From Pantoea sp. RIT-PI-b (lineage in GTDB: Bacteria > Pseudomonadota > Gammaproteobacteria > Enterobacterales > Enterobacteriaceae): 64,000 nt of DNA. The stretch is from contig NZ_LGIS01000030.1 in the NCBI RefSeq assembly GCF_001187905.1, positions 62,001-126,000 of the forward strand, given 5' to 3'. Under the pieces are notes generated by a model that had not been told where the DNA came from, did no database searches, and was given only the letters and a program-made list of their open reading frames with translations. Each line of letters begins with the position of its first letter. Position 1 is the first letter of the stretch. Positions 17,830 through 27,026 of this stretch are shown here, one piece after another. The translations under genes were made by a program, and so were the position numbers.

Positions 17830-18796
17830 GTTTTTTTCTTCACTTATAAGATTTTTTAAAACTACTACCCTGGTGTATTACCCGACTTATCAAGGAGATA
17901 AGAGGCAATGGTGCTTAATGACAGCCCTGTGTTGAGGCTGCCACGAAAAAATTTTGTTATGCGGATGCCGACGATCGCACCACTCTGAGATCAGAGCAGC
18001 GTCGTCATTATAGACAGCAGAACTTCTGGGCCGGAAACGTATGTCGTACAGGTGCTGGAAGCTGCGTAGTTGTCTATGTATCCCGCGTAAAGTCCCTGCG
18101 GGTAAAAAAGAAATAACATCATGTTAAGCAGATGCGAAGCGATAAAGTGCATCAAATAATAAATTATACTTAATCATTTTTACGCTATAAATGGAAATGT
18201 TTTTGTTCAAAACATTGCAATTTTTGACCAAAAGCCTTTTCGCACACATCCTGCCATAACGCTGCTCTTATTTTAAGCCCCCCAGGTTCTGAATCTTAAA
18301 CACTTGCGTTAAAGTTACAGCACAAATGCTATTTTACCCGTGTTTTACACCACATTTGTCTCATTGCTGGAGCTTAATCCTATCCCTGAAAACTGAATGA
18401 GAATGAACTGCATTTTGTAACACCAGTTAGAGCTTAACCATTAACCGACGTTTTTTCGCCATCTAACAAGAATCACTTAACTATTTCATTAGGTCGCTAA
18501 TGTTTTTATAAGCCAATTGTGACTGAAAAATTTCTGAATAGTCCGCGATGCCGATGGAAGAAGGCATTTACACGTCTGCCATAGCTAAGCAGTGTTTAAT
18601 CTTACCAATTCCTGCATCCCTGAATTAATGAACCAGATTAATAGAATTCCAATGACTTTTACGCCATGCGGCGCGGGAAAAAATGGCAAATGCGCCAAAA
18701 CCAAGCGCTGCCCTTCTTTTGTTAAGGTGAGAAGAGTAAATTGGGCAAGTTTGATTTTTGGTGGCAGGTTAAAGGACTCTGCCCTTAAAGGCGGTA
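17830..18796. promoter_or_regulatory. Long intergenic region between lrhA and alaA
   Basis: This 967-bp gap holds the divergent promoters of lrhA and alaA. It is AT-rich with many short runs of A and T. A 74-codon open frame at 18592-18816 runs into alaA but has no good ribosome site and no recognisable product. A small inverted repeat, CTTATC with GATAAG, lies near 17885-17901, close to the lrhA start. I see no RNA gene I can name. A long lrhA leader is known in E. coli, and the spacing here would allow one. Confidence 0.5.
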
Positions 18797-20017
18797 ATGA
18801 TGAATTTTCAAATTGATAAATCCGGCAAGCTGGAAAATGTCTGTTATGACATCCGTGGTCCGGTACTGAAAGAGGCTAAACGTCTCGAAGAAGAAGGCAA
18901 CAAAGTTCTCAAACTGAACATCGGTAACCCCGCCCCGTTTGGTTTTGAAGCGCCTGATGAAATTTTGGTGGATGTCATTCGTAATCTGCCGAGCTCGCAA
19001 GGTTACTGCGACTCAAAAGGTCTGTATTCGGCGCGTAAAGCGATCATGCAACACTATCAGGCGCGCGATATGCGCGACGTTACTGTCGAAGACATTTATA
19101 TCGGTAACGGTGTATCGGAACTGATTGTGCAAGCCATGCAGGCATTGCTTAACAGTGGCGACGAAATGTTAGTGCCCGCACCCGACTATCCGCTGTGGAC
19201 GGCTGCAGTTTCGCTGTCGAGCGGTAAAGCGGTGCATTACCTGTGTGATGAATCGGCTGGCTGGTTCCCAGACCTGGATGATATTCGCAGCAAGATTACG
19301 CCGCGCACGCGTGGCATTGTCATCATCAATCCCAATAATCCGACCGGCGCGGTTTATAGCAAAGAGCTATTGCTGGAGGTTGTTGAGATTGCACGCCAGC
19401 ACAACCTGATTATTTTCGCCGACGAAATCTACGACAAAATTTTGTACGACGAAGCTCAACATCATTCGATTGCAGCACTGGCGCCAGACTTGCTGACCGT
19501 AACGTTTAACGGCTTGTCCAAAACCTATCGCGTGGCGGGTTTCCGTCAGGGCTGGATGGTATTGAATGGGCCGAAGAAACATGCCAAAGGTTATATTGAA
19601 GGGCTGGAAATGCTGGCCTCGATGCGTCTGTGTGCCAACGTTCCGGCACAGCACGCAATTCAAACGGCGCTCGGCGGCTATCAGAGCATCAGCGAATTCA
19701 TCGCCCCAGGCGGTCGTTTGTATGAGCAGCGTCAGCGAGCGTGGGAGTTAATCAACGATATTCCAGGCGTCAGCTGCGTTAAACCGCAGGGAGCGCTGTA
19801 CATGTTCCCGCGTATTGATGCCAAGAAATTCAACATCTTCGACGATCAAAAGATGGTACTGGATTTCCTGTTGCAAGAGAAAGTGCTGCTGGTTCAGGGC
19901 ACCGCTTTCAACTGGCCGTGGCCGGATCACGTGCGCATTGTTACGCTGCCGCGCGTGGACGATTTGGAGATGGCCGTAAGTAAGTTTGGTCGCTTCCTGC
20001 AAGGGTATCGCCAGTAA
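18797..20017 (+). CDS. alaA: Glutamate-pyruvate aminotransferase AlaA
   Basis: Class I PLP-dependent transaminase that makes alanine from pyruvate and glutamate in the cytoplasm. The signature NPNNPTGAVYS (residues about 177-187), FADEIYDKILYD and the PLP lysine in NGLSKTYR (about residue 241) are all present. Two adjacent ATG codons (18797 and 18800) share the upstream AAAGGCGG site; the second gives 405 residues, the E. coli length. Only the first six or so residues differ from E. coli. It is divergent from lrhA. Confidence 0.95.
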   Translation: MMNFQIDKSGKLENVCYDIRGPVLKEAKRLEEEGNKVLKLNIGNPAPFGFEAPDEILVDVIRNLPSSQGYCDSKGLYSARKAIMQHYQARDMRDVTVEDIYIGNGVSELIVQAMQALLNSGDEMLVPAPDYPLWTAAVSLSSGKAVHYLCDESAGWFPDLDDIRSKITPRTRGIVIINPNNPTGAVYSKELLLEVVEIARQHNLIIFADEIYDKILYDEAQHHSIAALAPDLLTVTFNGLSKTYRVAGFRQGWMVLNGPKKHAKGYIEGLEMLASMRLCANVPAQHAIQTALGGYQSISEFIAPGGRLYEQRQRAWELINDIPGVSCVKPQGALYMFPRIDAKKFNIFDDQKMVLDFLLQEKVLLVQGTAFNWPWPDHVRIVTLPRVDDLEMAVSKFGRFLQGYRQ

Positions 20018-20032
20018 TCGGTGACACGTCTG

Positions 20033-20084
20033 TATCCGTGGATATTCAAGTCCTCTCATGGGGACTTGAATTATTTAGGGTATA
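20033..20084. repeat. Internally deleted ERIC element
   Basis: The 52-bp stretch begins with a variant of one ERIC end (GTATCCGTGGATATTCAAG) and finishes with the other end intact (GAATTATTTAGGGTATA). Only about a dozen bases lie between, so the roughly 80-bp middle of the element is missing. It lies between alaA and yfbR. Confidence 0.6.
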
Positions 20085-20096
20085 GTGATCGTATTT

Positions 20097-20125
20097 CGGG
20101 GAGAGCGTTCGCTTCGCTCTCCCCG
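20097..20125 (+). other. Strong hairpin before yfbR
   Basis: A perfect 11-bp GC-rich stem (CGGGGAGAGCG with its complement) and a 7-base loop end 21 bases before the yfbR start codon. No T-run follows, so it is not a typical terminator. It could stabilise the mRNA or modulate translation. Confidence 0.6.
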
Positions 20126-20146
20126 CCATGCGAACAGGAACCGTCC

Positions 20147-20746
20147 ATGACTCGTAGCCATTTTTTTGCCCATCTCTCTCGCCTCAAACTGATCAATCGC
20201 TGGCCGCTGATGCGCAATGTGCGCACCGAAAACGTCTCCGAACATAGCTTGCAGGTGGCGATGGTCGCTCATGCACTCGCCATCATTAAAAACAAAAAGT
20301 TTAACGGCAACCTTAATGCTGAGCGTATCGCGATGCTGGCGCTGTATCATGATGCCAGCGAGGTGCTTACCGGTGATTTACCTACGCCAGTGAAGTATTA
20401 CAACGCGCAGATCGCGCACGAATACAAAAAAATTGAGAAGATCGCCCAGCAGAAGCTAATAGATATGTTGCCAGCTGAACTACAGGACGCCTATCGCCCG
20501 TTGATCGATGAACACTTGCATACTGAAAGTGAGCAATCGGTGGTGAAGCAAGCGGATGCACTTTGCGCCTACGTAAAATGTCTGGAAGAGTTGTCGGCGG
20601 GCAATAACGAGTTTCTGCTGGCGAAAGCGCGCCTGGAAAAAACGCTCTCACAGCGTCGTTCGCCGGAGATGGACTATTTCGTTGAGGTGTTTATCCCCAG
20701 CTTTAGCCTGTCATTGGATGAGATTTCGCAAGATACCCCATTATAA
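20147..20746 (+). CDS. yfbR: 5'-deoxynucleotidase YfbR
   Basis: HD-domain phosphohydrolase that dephosphorylates deoxyribonucleoside 5'-monophosphates. The metal ligands are present at His33, His68-Asp69 and Asp137, with Arg18 also conserved, at the same numbers as in E. coli. The start at 20147 (MTRSHFFAHL) gives 199 residues, the E. coli length; an open frame reaching back to 20021 covers repeat DNA and is not part of the gene. An AGGAA ribosome site precedes the ATG. A bidirectional terminator follows. Confidence 0.95.
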   Translation: MTRSHFFAHLSRLKLINRWPLMRNVRTENVSEHSLQVAMVAHALAIIKNKKFNGNLNAERIAMLALYHDASEVLTGDLPTPVKYYNAQIAHEYKKIEKIAQQKLIDMLPAELQDAYRPLIDEHLHTESEQSVVKQADALCAYVKCLEELSAGNNEFLLAKARLEKTLSQRRSPEMDYFVEVFIPSFSLSLDEISQDTPL

Positions 20747-20772
20747 AAAACGGGCCGTTCAGGCCCGTTTCA
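20745..20772. terminator. Bidirectional terminator between yfbR and hxpA
   Basis: AAACGGGCC with its complement forms a stem with A-rich sequence on the left and T-rich sequence on the right. It serves both convergent genes and touches the hxpA stop codon. Confidence 0.9.
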
Positions 20773-21432
20773 TTATGCATTAACTGAGAGCGTAAACTCG
20801 CCGCTACTCTCTTTCGTCACCTTTACAGGTTCCAGCGTCGTAACGCGAAACGCCACGTCGTTGAGACGCGGCGAATCTGCTGGTGCATTCACAGCAACGA
20901 CCGCGCTGCCCGCCTCTAAACCTGAAATGATGCCCGCTGGCGCATCCTCAACTACAACGCAGTGTGTCGCCGAAAGCCCTAAACGTTCCGCGCCCAGCAA
21001 ATAAGGCTCTGGATTCGGCTTGCCATGCTTAATATTCTCAGCAGTGATAAAGACTTCTGGCATCGGTAGATTTGCCGCTTTATGGCGCGCGTGCGCTACC
21101 GGAATCGAACCGGACGTCACAATTGCCCAGGGAATCTGTAACTCGTTCAGCGTAGCGAGTAACGCTAACGCACCCGGAATGGCTTGCACCCCTTGCGTAT
21201 CCTCAGCCTCTAAGCGTTCAAGCCAGAGGAACTCCGCCTGGATTGCCTCTTCCGATTGTCCCGCCATGAAATGGCGCAGCGAATTGATAGCAGGCTTTCC
21301 ATGTATGTAGCTCAGGACCTCATCCGCCGATAAGCCGTGGCGCTCGCCCCACAGTGACCATGCGCGAATGACTGCAGGCAGTGAATCCACCAGCGTGCCG
21401 TCTAAATCAAACAGAAAACCCCTGTACTTCAC
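20773..21432 (-). CDS. hxpA: Sugar phosphatase of the HAD superfamily
   Basis: Hydrolase of the HAD superfamily, formerly yfbT, which acts on hexose phosphates and related sugar phosphates. The nucleophile motif FDLDGTLVDS places Asp9 and Asp11. IVTSGS (motif II), the Lys of KHGKPNPEPYL (motif III) and VVEDAPAGI (motif IV) complete the active site. It has 219 residues against 216 in E. coli. It lies 14 bp after yfbU on the same strand and probably forms a unit with it. Confidence 0.92.
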   Translation of the reverse strand: MKYRGFLFDLDGTLVDSLPAVIRAWSLWGERHGLSADEVLSYIHGKPAINSLRHFMAGQSEEAIQAEFLWLERLEAEDTQGVQAIPGALALLATLNELQIPWAIVTSGSIPVAHARHKAANLPMPEVFITAENIKHGKPNPEPYLLGAERLGLSATHCVVVEDAPAGIISGLEAGSAVVAVNAPADSPRLNDVAFRVTTLEPVKVTKESSGEFTLSVNA

Positions 21433-21446
21433 ACATCGCTCCTTAT

Positions 21447-21941
21447 TCAGGCATTGATAATCTGCGCGATCTCATTCGCGCTGAGATGATACTGACGTGG
21501 ACAAGTTTGCCACACCGTTAGCATGCGTTGGTATTTTTCCCACATCGGTGTTTGCGCATTGAAACCGTGCGTGCCGGAATCAAAGTGGGTGTAGCGTCCC
21601 TCAATGTTCACCATAAACCGTACATAACCGAGGTAACGCGCTTCCGTGGCGGCATCAAATCCAAGAAACGCCAGGCGACGCTCGTCAATAGAACTGCCAT
21701 CTTTCAGGTTCGACCAGGAAACATGCAGCGCATGGTGCATTTCCATAATATCGATGAGCTGGCGACAAGTGGCTTCCGTTAACTCGCCGAACTCCTTGTC
21801 CAGTTCGCGTAACTGCAGGCCGTAGCCGCGCTCAATAATGGTTTGATAGCGGCGATAGCGCTCGGCGTTATCGGGCTCGAGCATTGCCATCATTTTATAT
21901 TGGTTGGAAAGGATGAGTCGTTGCGCGTGGGTCATTTCCAT
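21447..21941 (-). CDS. yfbU: UPF0304 family protein YfbU
   Basis: Conserved enterobacterial protein of unknown biochemical role; overexpression of the E. coli homologue has been associated with cell death. It has 164 residues, the same as E. coli, with very high identity throughout, including NAQTPMWEKYQRML and the C-terminus EIAQIINA. It is soluble and largely helical with no catalytic motif that I recognise. The 151-bp gap to yfbV contains an inverted repeat around 22006-22033. Confidence 0.93.
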   Translation of the reverse strand: MEMTHAQRLILSNQYKMMAMLEPDNAERYRRYQTIIERGYGLQLRELDKEFGELTEATCRQLIDIMEMHHALHVSWSNLKDGSSIDERRLAFLGFDAATEARYLGYVRFMVNIEGRYTHFDSGTHGFNAQTPMWEKYQRMLTVWQTCPRQYHLSANEIAQIINA

Positions 21942-22092
21942 AGTTTGCTCCCGGGCCGGTAAGGCCGCTTAAGATTTAAACAATGAAGAAATGATTACAC
22001 AAGGAGAGTGATGCGTGTGTGTCCGCATCACTTTTCTTTGATTTGAACCGGGATTTGGCTCAAATTCTCTGCCCGGTAAAAGCGTCAGCAGA

Positions 22093-22545
22093 TCAAAGAT
22101 CGTCGAGGAAAGTGCGATCAAGCTGTTTAAAAGCGCGCTTTAATACGTCAGCGAGCGATTGGTAAGTCGGCTTACCGTCCACAGGCGCAATCGCCTGACC
22201 CGCTTCTTCCAGCTTAGTGCGCACCTCATGAAACCACTGCAGCAGGGTTGGCGGCAAAGGCGTCACAGAGCGTTTACCCAACCACCACAAACCTTGCATC
22301 GGCAGGCTACAGGCAAAAAGCGCCGTTGCAATCGCTGGGCCGAGCTGTCCACCAAGGGCGATTTGCCACGTCAGCGTGAAAATTGCCAGCGGCGGCATGA
22401 ATCGGATAGCAAAGCGGGTGGTATTCACAACACGATTCTCGGGAAACACCGGCGCCAGGCGTTTATCGGCAGGCCAGGTCTTCATGTATCGCTGTCCGCG
22501 CTGGAACAAGCTGAACCAGCCGGGATTGTCTGTCTCATTCGCCAT
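22093..22545 (-). CDS. yfbV: Membrane protein YfbV (UPF0208)
   Basis: Small inner-membrane protein of 150 residues with two hydrophobic segments (about residues 42-64 and 66-90, including the LPMQGLWWLGKRS turn). In E. coli, YfbV is needed to keep the Ter macrodomain isolated from flanking chromosome regions. I chose the ATG at 22545 (MANETDNPGW), which has TTGAGGT upstream and a length near the E. coli 151; an in-frame ATG at 22569 has no such site. It is divergent from ackA. Confidence 0.92.
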   Translation of the reverse strand: MANETDNPGWFSLFQRGQRYMKTWPADKRLAPVFPENRVVNTTRFAIRFMPPLAIFTLTWQIALGGQLGPAIATALFACSLPMQGLWWLGKRSVTPLPPTLLQWFHEVRTKLEEAGQAIAPVDGKPTYQSLADVLKRAFKQLDRTFLDDL

Positions 22546-22883
22546 GATAGACCTCAACAAAATCTGCAATATTTAAAATAAACCGATAACTACACAACTT
22601 TACGTGACATCCTTCAAAAGTTTTTGTCTTTGTGGGTGACAGTGAGTATTCTGACGCCGTTTAAGCAACATTACCGGAAGCTTTAGCTCAATAAAAGAGC
22701 GGCCAGAGCCATGTTTCACTAAACGCTTATCAAAAATAAGCGTAAAATCACCAAAATTTTTTGCATGTCACTCAATTTTTGACTAGCACATGATGTTTAT
22801 CATTAACCTACCAGCTTTCATGGGCTACGCTGTTAGTCTGATTGCGTTATTTTTAGCCACTATTTAACAAAATAGGTACTTCC
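22546..22883. promoter_or_regulatory. Divergent promoter region of yfbV and ackA
   Basis: This 338-bp AT-rich gap must hold the ackA-pta promoters. A perfect 8-bp inverted repeat, ACGCTTAT with ATAAGCGT around CAAAA, lies at 22723-22743 and could be an operator or a leader hairpin. A TTGACT hexamer lies near 22780, but I cannot define a -10 box with confidence. No coding sequence is seen. Confidence 0.5.
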
Positions 22884-24086
22884 ATGTCGACGAAGTTAGT
22901 ACTGGTTCTAAACTGCGGCAGCTCCTCTCTTAAGTTTGCCATCCTCAACCCAGCCACTGGCGACGAATATCTGTCGGGTCTGGCTGAATGTTTCCATTTA
23001 CCTGAAGCGCGTATCAAATGGAAGCTGGAAGGCAGCAAACAAGAAGCCCCATTGGGTGCAGGCGCTGCTCATAGCGAAGCGCTCAACTTCATCGTTAAAT
23101 CTATTCTGGCACAAAAACCAGAGCTTTCGGCACAAATCGCTGCAATCGGCCACCGCATTGTTCATGGCGGCGAGCAGCTGACGAAATCCGTCATTATCGA
23201 CGAGTCTGTCATTCAGGGCATCAAAGATGCGTCTTCATTTGCACCGCTGCACAATCCCGCGCATCTGATCGGTATTGATGAAGCGCTGAAAAACTTCCCG
23301 CATCTTTCCGATAAAAATGTGGCGGTTTTTGACACGGCATTCCATCAGACAATGCCGGAAGAGTCCTATCTCTATGCTCTGCCCTACAAACTGTACAAAG
23401 AGCACGGCGTTCGCCGCTACGGCGCACACGGCACCAGCCACTACTATGTGACGCAGGAAGCCGCAAAAATGCTGAACAAGCCGGTGACTGAATTGAATAT
23501 CATCACTTGCCACCTTGGCAACGGCGGTTCAGTTTCCGCAATCCGCAACGGTCAGTGTGTTGACACCTCAATGGGTTTGACCCCGCTGGAAGGCTTAGTG
23601 ATGGGTACCCGTAGCGGTGATATCGATCCTGCCATCATCTTCTTCCTGCATGATGCACTGGGCATGAGCGTTGATGCCATTAACAAACTACTGACCAAAG
23701 AGTCTGGCCTGTTAGGTTTGACCGAAGTCACCAGCGACTGCCGCTATGTTGAAGATAACTACGCGACCAAAGAGGATGCCAAACGTGCGATGGATGTATT
23801 CTGCCATCGTCTGGCGAAGTACATCGGCAGCTACACTGCGCTGATGGAAGGTCGTCTGGATGCGGTGATCTTCACCGGTGGCATCGGTGAGAATGCAGCA
23901 ATGGTACGTGAACTGGCGCTGCAGAAACTGGGCCTGCTCGGCTTCGAGGTCGATCACGAGCGCAACCTGGCAGCCCGCTTCGGTAAATCTGGCTTCATCA
24001 ATAAAGAAGGCACTCGCCCAGCCGTGGTGATCCCAACCAACGAAGAGTTGGTGATTGCTCAAGATGCCGCGCGTCTCACCGCATAA
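22884..24086 (+). CDS. ackA: Acetate kinase
   Basis: Interconverts acetyl phosphate and acetate with ADP/ATP, the second step of the acetate overflow pathway. It has 400 residues, the E. coli length. ASKHA-family motifs are intact: LVLNCGSSSLKF at residues 6-17, GHRIVHGG, FDTAFHQTMP, RRYGAHGTSH, CHLGNGGS and FTGGIGENA near residue 330. The ATG at 22884 has TAGGTAC upstream. It is followed after 73 bp by pta, with a hairpin between the two. Confidence 0.97.
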   Translation: MSTKLVLVLNCGSSSLKFAILNPATGDEYLSGLAECFHLPEARIKWKLEGSKQEAPLGAGAAHSEALNFIVKSILAQKPELSAQIAAIGHRIVHGGEQLTKSVIIDESVIQGIKDASSFAPLHNPAHLIGIDEALKNFPHLSDKNVAVFDTAFHQTMPEESYLYALPYKLYKEHGVRRYGAHGTSHYYVTQEAAKMLNKPVTELNIITCHLGNGGSVSAIRNGQCVDTSMGLTPLEGLVMGTRSGDIDPAIIFFLHDALGMSVDAINKLLTKESGLLGLTEVTSDCRYVEDNYATKEDAKRAMDVFCHRLAKYIGSYTALMEGRLDAVIFTGGIGENAAMVRELALQKLGLLGFEVDHERNLAARFGKSGFINKEGTRPAVVIPTNEELVIAQDAARLTA

Positions 24087-24096
24087 AAACACTTCT

Positions 24097-24127
24097 CTCC
24101 GTCAGCTTAGGCTGACGGAGTTGTTTT
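24097..24127 (+). terminator. Hairpin with T-run between ackA and pta
   Basis: A 10-bp stem (CTCCGTCAGC with its complement, 4-base loop) is followed by TTGTTTT. It may partly terminate ackA transcripts, so the ratio of ackA to pta mRNA could be set here. Confidence 0.7.
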
Positions 24128-24159
24128 AGACAGTCTGCAACACCTGAGAGGTTTCTATC

Positions 24160-26304
24160 GTGTCACGTACAATCATGCTCATTCCTACCGGCACCAGCGT
24201 CGGCCTGACCAGCGTCAGCCTCGGCGTGATCCGTGCTATGGAGCGCAAAGGCGTGCGCCTGAGCGTATTCAAGCCCATTGCCCAGCCACGTGCGGGCGGC
24301 GATGCGCCAGACCAGACCACCAGCATTATCCGTAAAAGCTCCGCGATTCCTGCTGCTGAACCGCTGCAGATGTCACGCGTTGAGTCGCTGCTGGGTTCTA
24401 ACCAGCAAGACGTGCTGATGGAAGAGATCATTGCCAACTACCACGCGAACGCCAAAGATGCCGAAGTCGTGCTGGTTGAAGGTCTGGTCCCCACGCGTAA
24501 ACATCAGTTCGCCTCGGCGCTGAACTATGAAATCGCCAAAACCCTGAACGCGGAAATCGTCTTTGTGATGGCGTTGGGTAACGATTCGCCGGCCCAGCTG
24601 AAAGAGCGTATCGAACTGACGCAAAGCAGCTTCGGCGGCAGCAAAAACAAAAACATCACTGGCGTTATCATCAACAAACTGAATGCGCCAGTGGATGAAC
24701 AAGGCCGCACGCGCCCGGATCTGTCAGAGATTTTTGATGACTCTTCCAAAGCGAGCATCGCCAACATCGATCCTAAGCAGCTGTTTGCCAACAGCCCGCT
24801 GCCGGTGCTGGGCTGTGTGCCGTGGAGCTTTGATCTGATCGCTACCCGCGCCATCGACATGTGCCGTCACCTGAATGCCGATATCATTAACGAAGGTGAA
24901 ATCCAGACGCGTCGTGTTAAATCAGTGACCTTCTGCGCGCGCAGTATTCCGCACATGCTGGAGCACTTCCGTCCGGGCTCACTGCTGGTCACTTCTGCCG
25001 ATCGTCCTGATGTGCTGGTGGCTGCATGTTTGGCCGCGATGAACGGCGTGGAAATCGGTGCGGTGTTGCTGACCGGCGGTTATCAGATTGAAGCGCCGAT
25101 CGCGCGCCTGTGCGAGCGTGCGTTCCAGACTGGCCTGCCGGTATTTATGGTGAAAACCAATACCTGGCAAACCTCACTCAGCCTGCAGAGCTTCAACCTG
25201 GAAGTTCCTACTGATGATATTCAGCGTATTGAGAAAGTGCAGGAATACGTAGCCAGCTTCATCAATGCCGATTGGGTTGAATCGCTGACCGCCACCTCTG
25301 AGCGCAGTCGTCGTCTGTCACCGCCGGCATTCCGTTATCAGCTTACCGAATTGGCGCGTAAAGCCGGCAAACGCATCGTACTGCCAGAAGGCGACGAGCC
25401 GCGCACGGTTAAAGCGGCGGCTATTTGTGCCGAACGCGGCATCGCTACCTGCGTGTTGCTGGGTAATCCGGAAGAGATTCAGCGCGTTGCTGCCGCTCAG
25501 GGTGTTGAACTGGGCAAAGGCATCGTCATCGTCGATCCAGAAGTGGTACGCGAAAACTATGTGCCGCGTTTGGTTGAGCTGCGTAAGAGCAAAGGCATGA
25601 CCGAAGTGGTGGCGCAAGAGCAGCTGGAAGACAACGTGGTGCTGGGCACCATGATGCTGGAGAGTGGCGAAGTTGATGGCCTGGTATCAGGTGCGGTTCA
25701 TACCACCGCGAACACCATTCGCCCACCGCTGCAGCTGATCAAGACTGCGCCAAACAGCTCGCTGGTCTCTTCCGTGTTCTTCATGCTGCTGCCGGAACAG
25801 GTTCTGGTGTATGGCGATTGCGCCATCAACCCGGATCCGAACCCAGAACAGCTGGCGGAAATCGCCATTCAGTCTGCCGATTCAGCCAAAGCTTTCGGTA
25901 TCGATCCACGCGTTGCGATGATCTCTTACTCCACCGGCAACTCCGGTGCCGGTAGCGACGTAGAGAAAGTACGTGAAGCAACGCGCATTGCGCAGGAAAA
26001 ACGCCCGGATCTGGTGATTGATGGTCCGCTGCAGTATGACGCCGCGATTATGGAAGATGTTGCCAAATCCAAAGCGCCAAACTCAGCGGTTGCTGGTCGC
26101 GCTACGGTGTTCATCTTCCCGGATCTGAACACCGGTAATACCACTTACAAAGCGGTACAGCGTTCTGCCGACCTGATCTCAATCGGACCGATGCTGCAAG
26201 GCATGCGTAAGCCGGTAAACGATTTGTCGCGTGGCGCACTGGTGGATGACATCGTCTATACCATCGCACTGACGGCGATTCAGTCACAGCAAGCCGAAGG
26301 CTAA
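24160..26304 (+). CDS. pta: Phosphate acetyltransferase
   Basis: Converts acetyl-CoA and phosphate to acetyl phosphate and CoA, feeding AckA. This is the long enterobacterial type, 714 residues. The N-terminal part (1 to about 240) has a P-loop-like start, LIPTGTSVGLTSVSLG. A DRTGG domain occupies about 240-350. The catalytic domain covers about 390-714 (KRIVLPEGDEPRT, SYSTGNSGAGSDVEKV, FPDLNTGNTTYKAVQR). A strong terminator follows. Confidence 0.97.
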   Translation: MSRTIMLIPTGTSVGLTSVSLGVIRAMERKGVRLSVFKPIAQPRAGGDAPDQTTSIIRKSSAIPAAEPLQMSRVESLLGSNQQDVLMEEIIANYHANAKDAEVVLVEGLVPTRKHQFASALNYEIAKTLNAEIVFVMALGNDSPAQLKERIELTQSSFGGSKNKNITGVIINKLNAPVDEQGRTRPDLSEIFDDSSKASIANIDPKQLFANSPLPVLGCVPWSFDLIATRAIDMCRHLNADIINEGEIQTRRVKSVTFCARSIPHMLEHFRPGSLLVTSADRPDVLVAACLAAMNGVEIGAVLLTGGYQIEAPIARLCERAFQTGLPVFMVKTNTWQTSLSLQSFNLEVPTDDIQRIEKVQEYVASFINADWVESLTATSERSRRLSPPAFRYQLTELARKAGKRIVLPEGDEPRTVKAAAICAERGIATCVLLGNPEEIQRVAAAQGVELGKGIVIVDPEVVRENYVPRLVELRKSKGMTEVVAQEQLEDNVVLGTMMLESGEVDGLVSGAVHTTANTIRPPLQLIKTAPNSSLVSSVFFMLLPEQVLVYGDCAINPDPNPEQLAEIAIQSADSAKAFGIDPRVAMISYSTGNSGAGSDVEKVREATRIAQEKRPDLVIDGPLQYDAAIMEDVAKSKAPNSAVAGRATVFIFPDLNTGNTTYKAVQRSADLISIGPMLQGMRKPVNDLSRGALVDDIVYTIALTAIQSQQAEG

Positions 26305-26329
26305 TCGCTTTCCTGCTCGCTTAAAAAGC

Positions 26330-26357
26330 AAAAAGGCGCCCGATGGGCGCCTTTTTT
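26330..26357. terminator. Bidirectional terminator between pta and yfcD
   Basis: AAAAAGGCGCCC, a 4-base loop and GGGCGCCTTTTTT form a near-perfect stem with A and T tails. It can end both pta and the convergent yfcD. Confidence 0.93.
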
Positions 26358-26369
26358 ATCGCAGCGTAA

Positions 26370-26915
26370 TTATGCTTCACTGCTCTGCTTGCGGCGTGCG
26401 GCATCACTGTTGCGGCTCAGCCACAGTGACAGTGCTTTCAGCGAATCATCAGTGAACTCATCACAGCGCGCGGTGATCTCTTCAGGCGTCATCCAGAAAA
26501 TCTCATCCACTTCTTCCTCTTGCATCGCAAACGGACCATGCGAGACGCAGCTAAACAGCCCGCCCCACACGCGACAATGCTGATCTTCGAAGTAAAATTG
26601 TCCGTGCTCAGCAAACGGAACGGCCGCGATACCTAATTCCTCTTCCGCTTCACGACGAGCAGATTCCAGCAGGTCTTCACCGCTCTGCACCACGCCGCCG
26701 GCGGTGGCATCAAGCATACCCGGCATAAAGTCTTTAATTTCAGTACGACGCTGCACCAGAATTTTGCCCATGCCATCATGCACCACGATATAGGTGGCGC
26801 GATGACGTAGACACTGCGCACGCATCTGCGCACGGCTGGCCTGCGCAATGACTTCGTTCTCTTCGTTAACGATATCAACCCACTCGATACCATCACCTGC
26901 CGTTTGATCCACCAT
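26370..26915 (-). CDS. yfcD: Nudix hydrolase YfcD
   Basis: Nudix-family protein of unknown physiological substrate. The Nudix box occupies residues 73-96 (GGVVQSGEDLLESARREAEE followed by ELGI), with all metal-binding glutamates present. The ATG at 26915 (MVDQTAGDG) has AAGGG six bases upstream and gives 181 residues, against 180 in E. coli. An open frame extends to 27014 but reads through sequence without homology. It lies 111 bp after yfcF. Confidence 0.92.
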   Translation of the reverse strand: MVDQTAGDGIEWVDIVNEENEVIAQASRAQMRAQCLRHRATYIVVHDGMGKILVQRRTEIKDFMPGMLDATAGGVVQSGEDLLESARREAEEELGIAAVPFAEHGQFYFEDQHCRVWGGLFSCVSHGPFAMQEEEVDEIFWMTPEEITARCDEFTDDSLKALSLWLSRNSDAARRKQSSEA

Positions 26916-27026
26916 CCATAACCCTTTTCTGTTTTCGGCGTGCCCAGCACGCGCCTGATTGCCACGCTTTATTAGAATCTGCGGTAAGGTAATGCGTTCT
27001 TTTCGCCATCGCAAGGCGCATCGTGC

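Noticed and set aside
18592..18816. 74-codon plus-strand frame before alaA
   Set aside because: No ribosome site, overlaps the alaA start and has no recognisable protein features.
22006..22033. Inverted repeat AGTGATGCG/CGCATCACT between yfbV and yfbU
   Set aside because: It has a T-rich tail only on the plus strand, where no gene ends, so I do not call it a terminator of the minus-strand genes.
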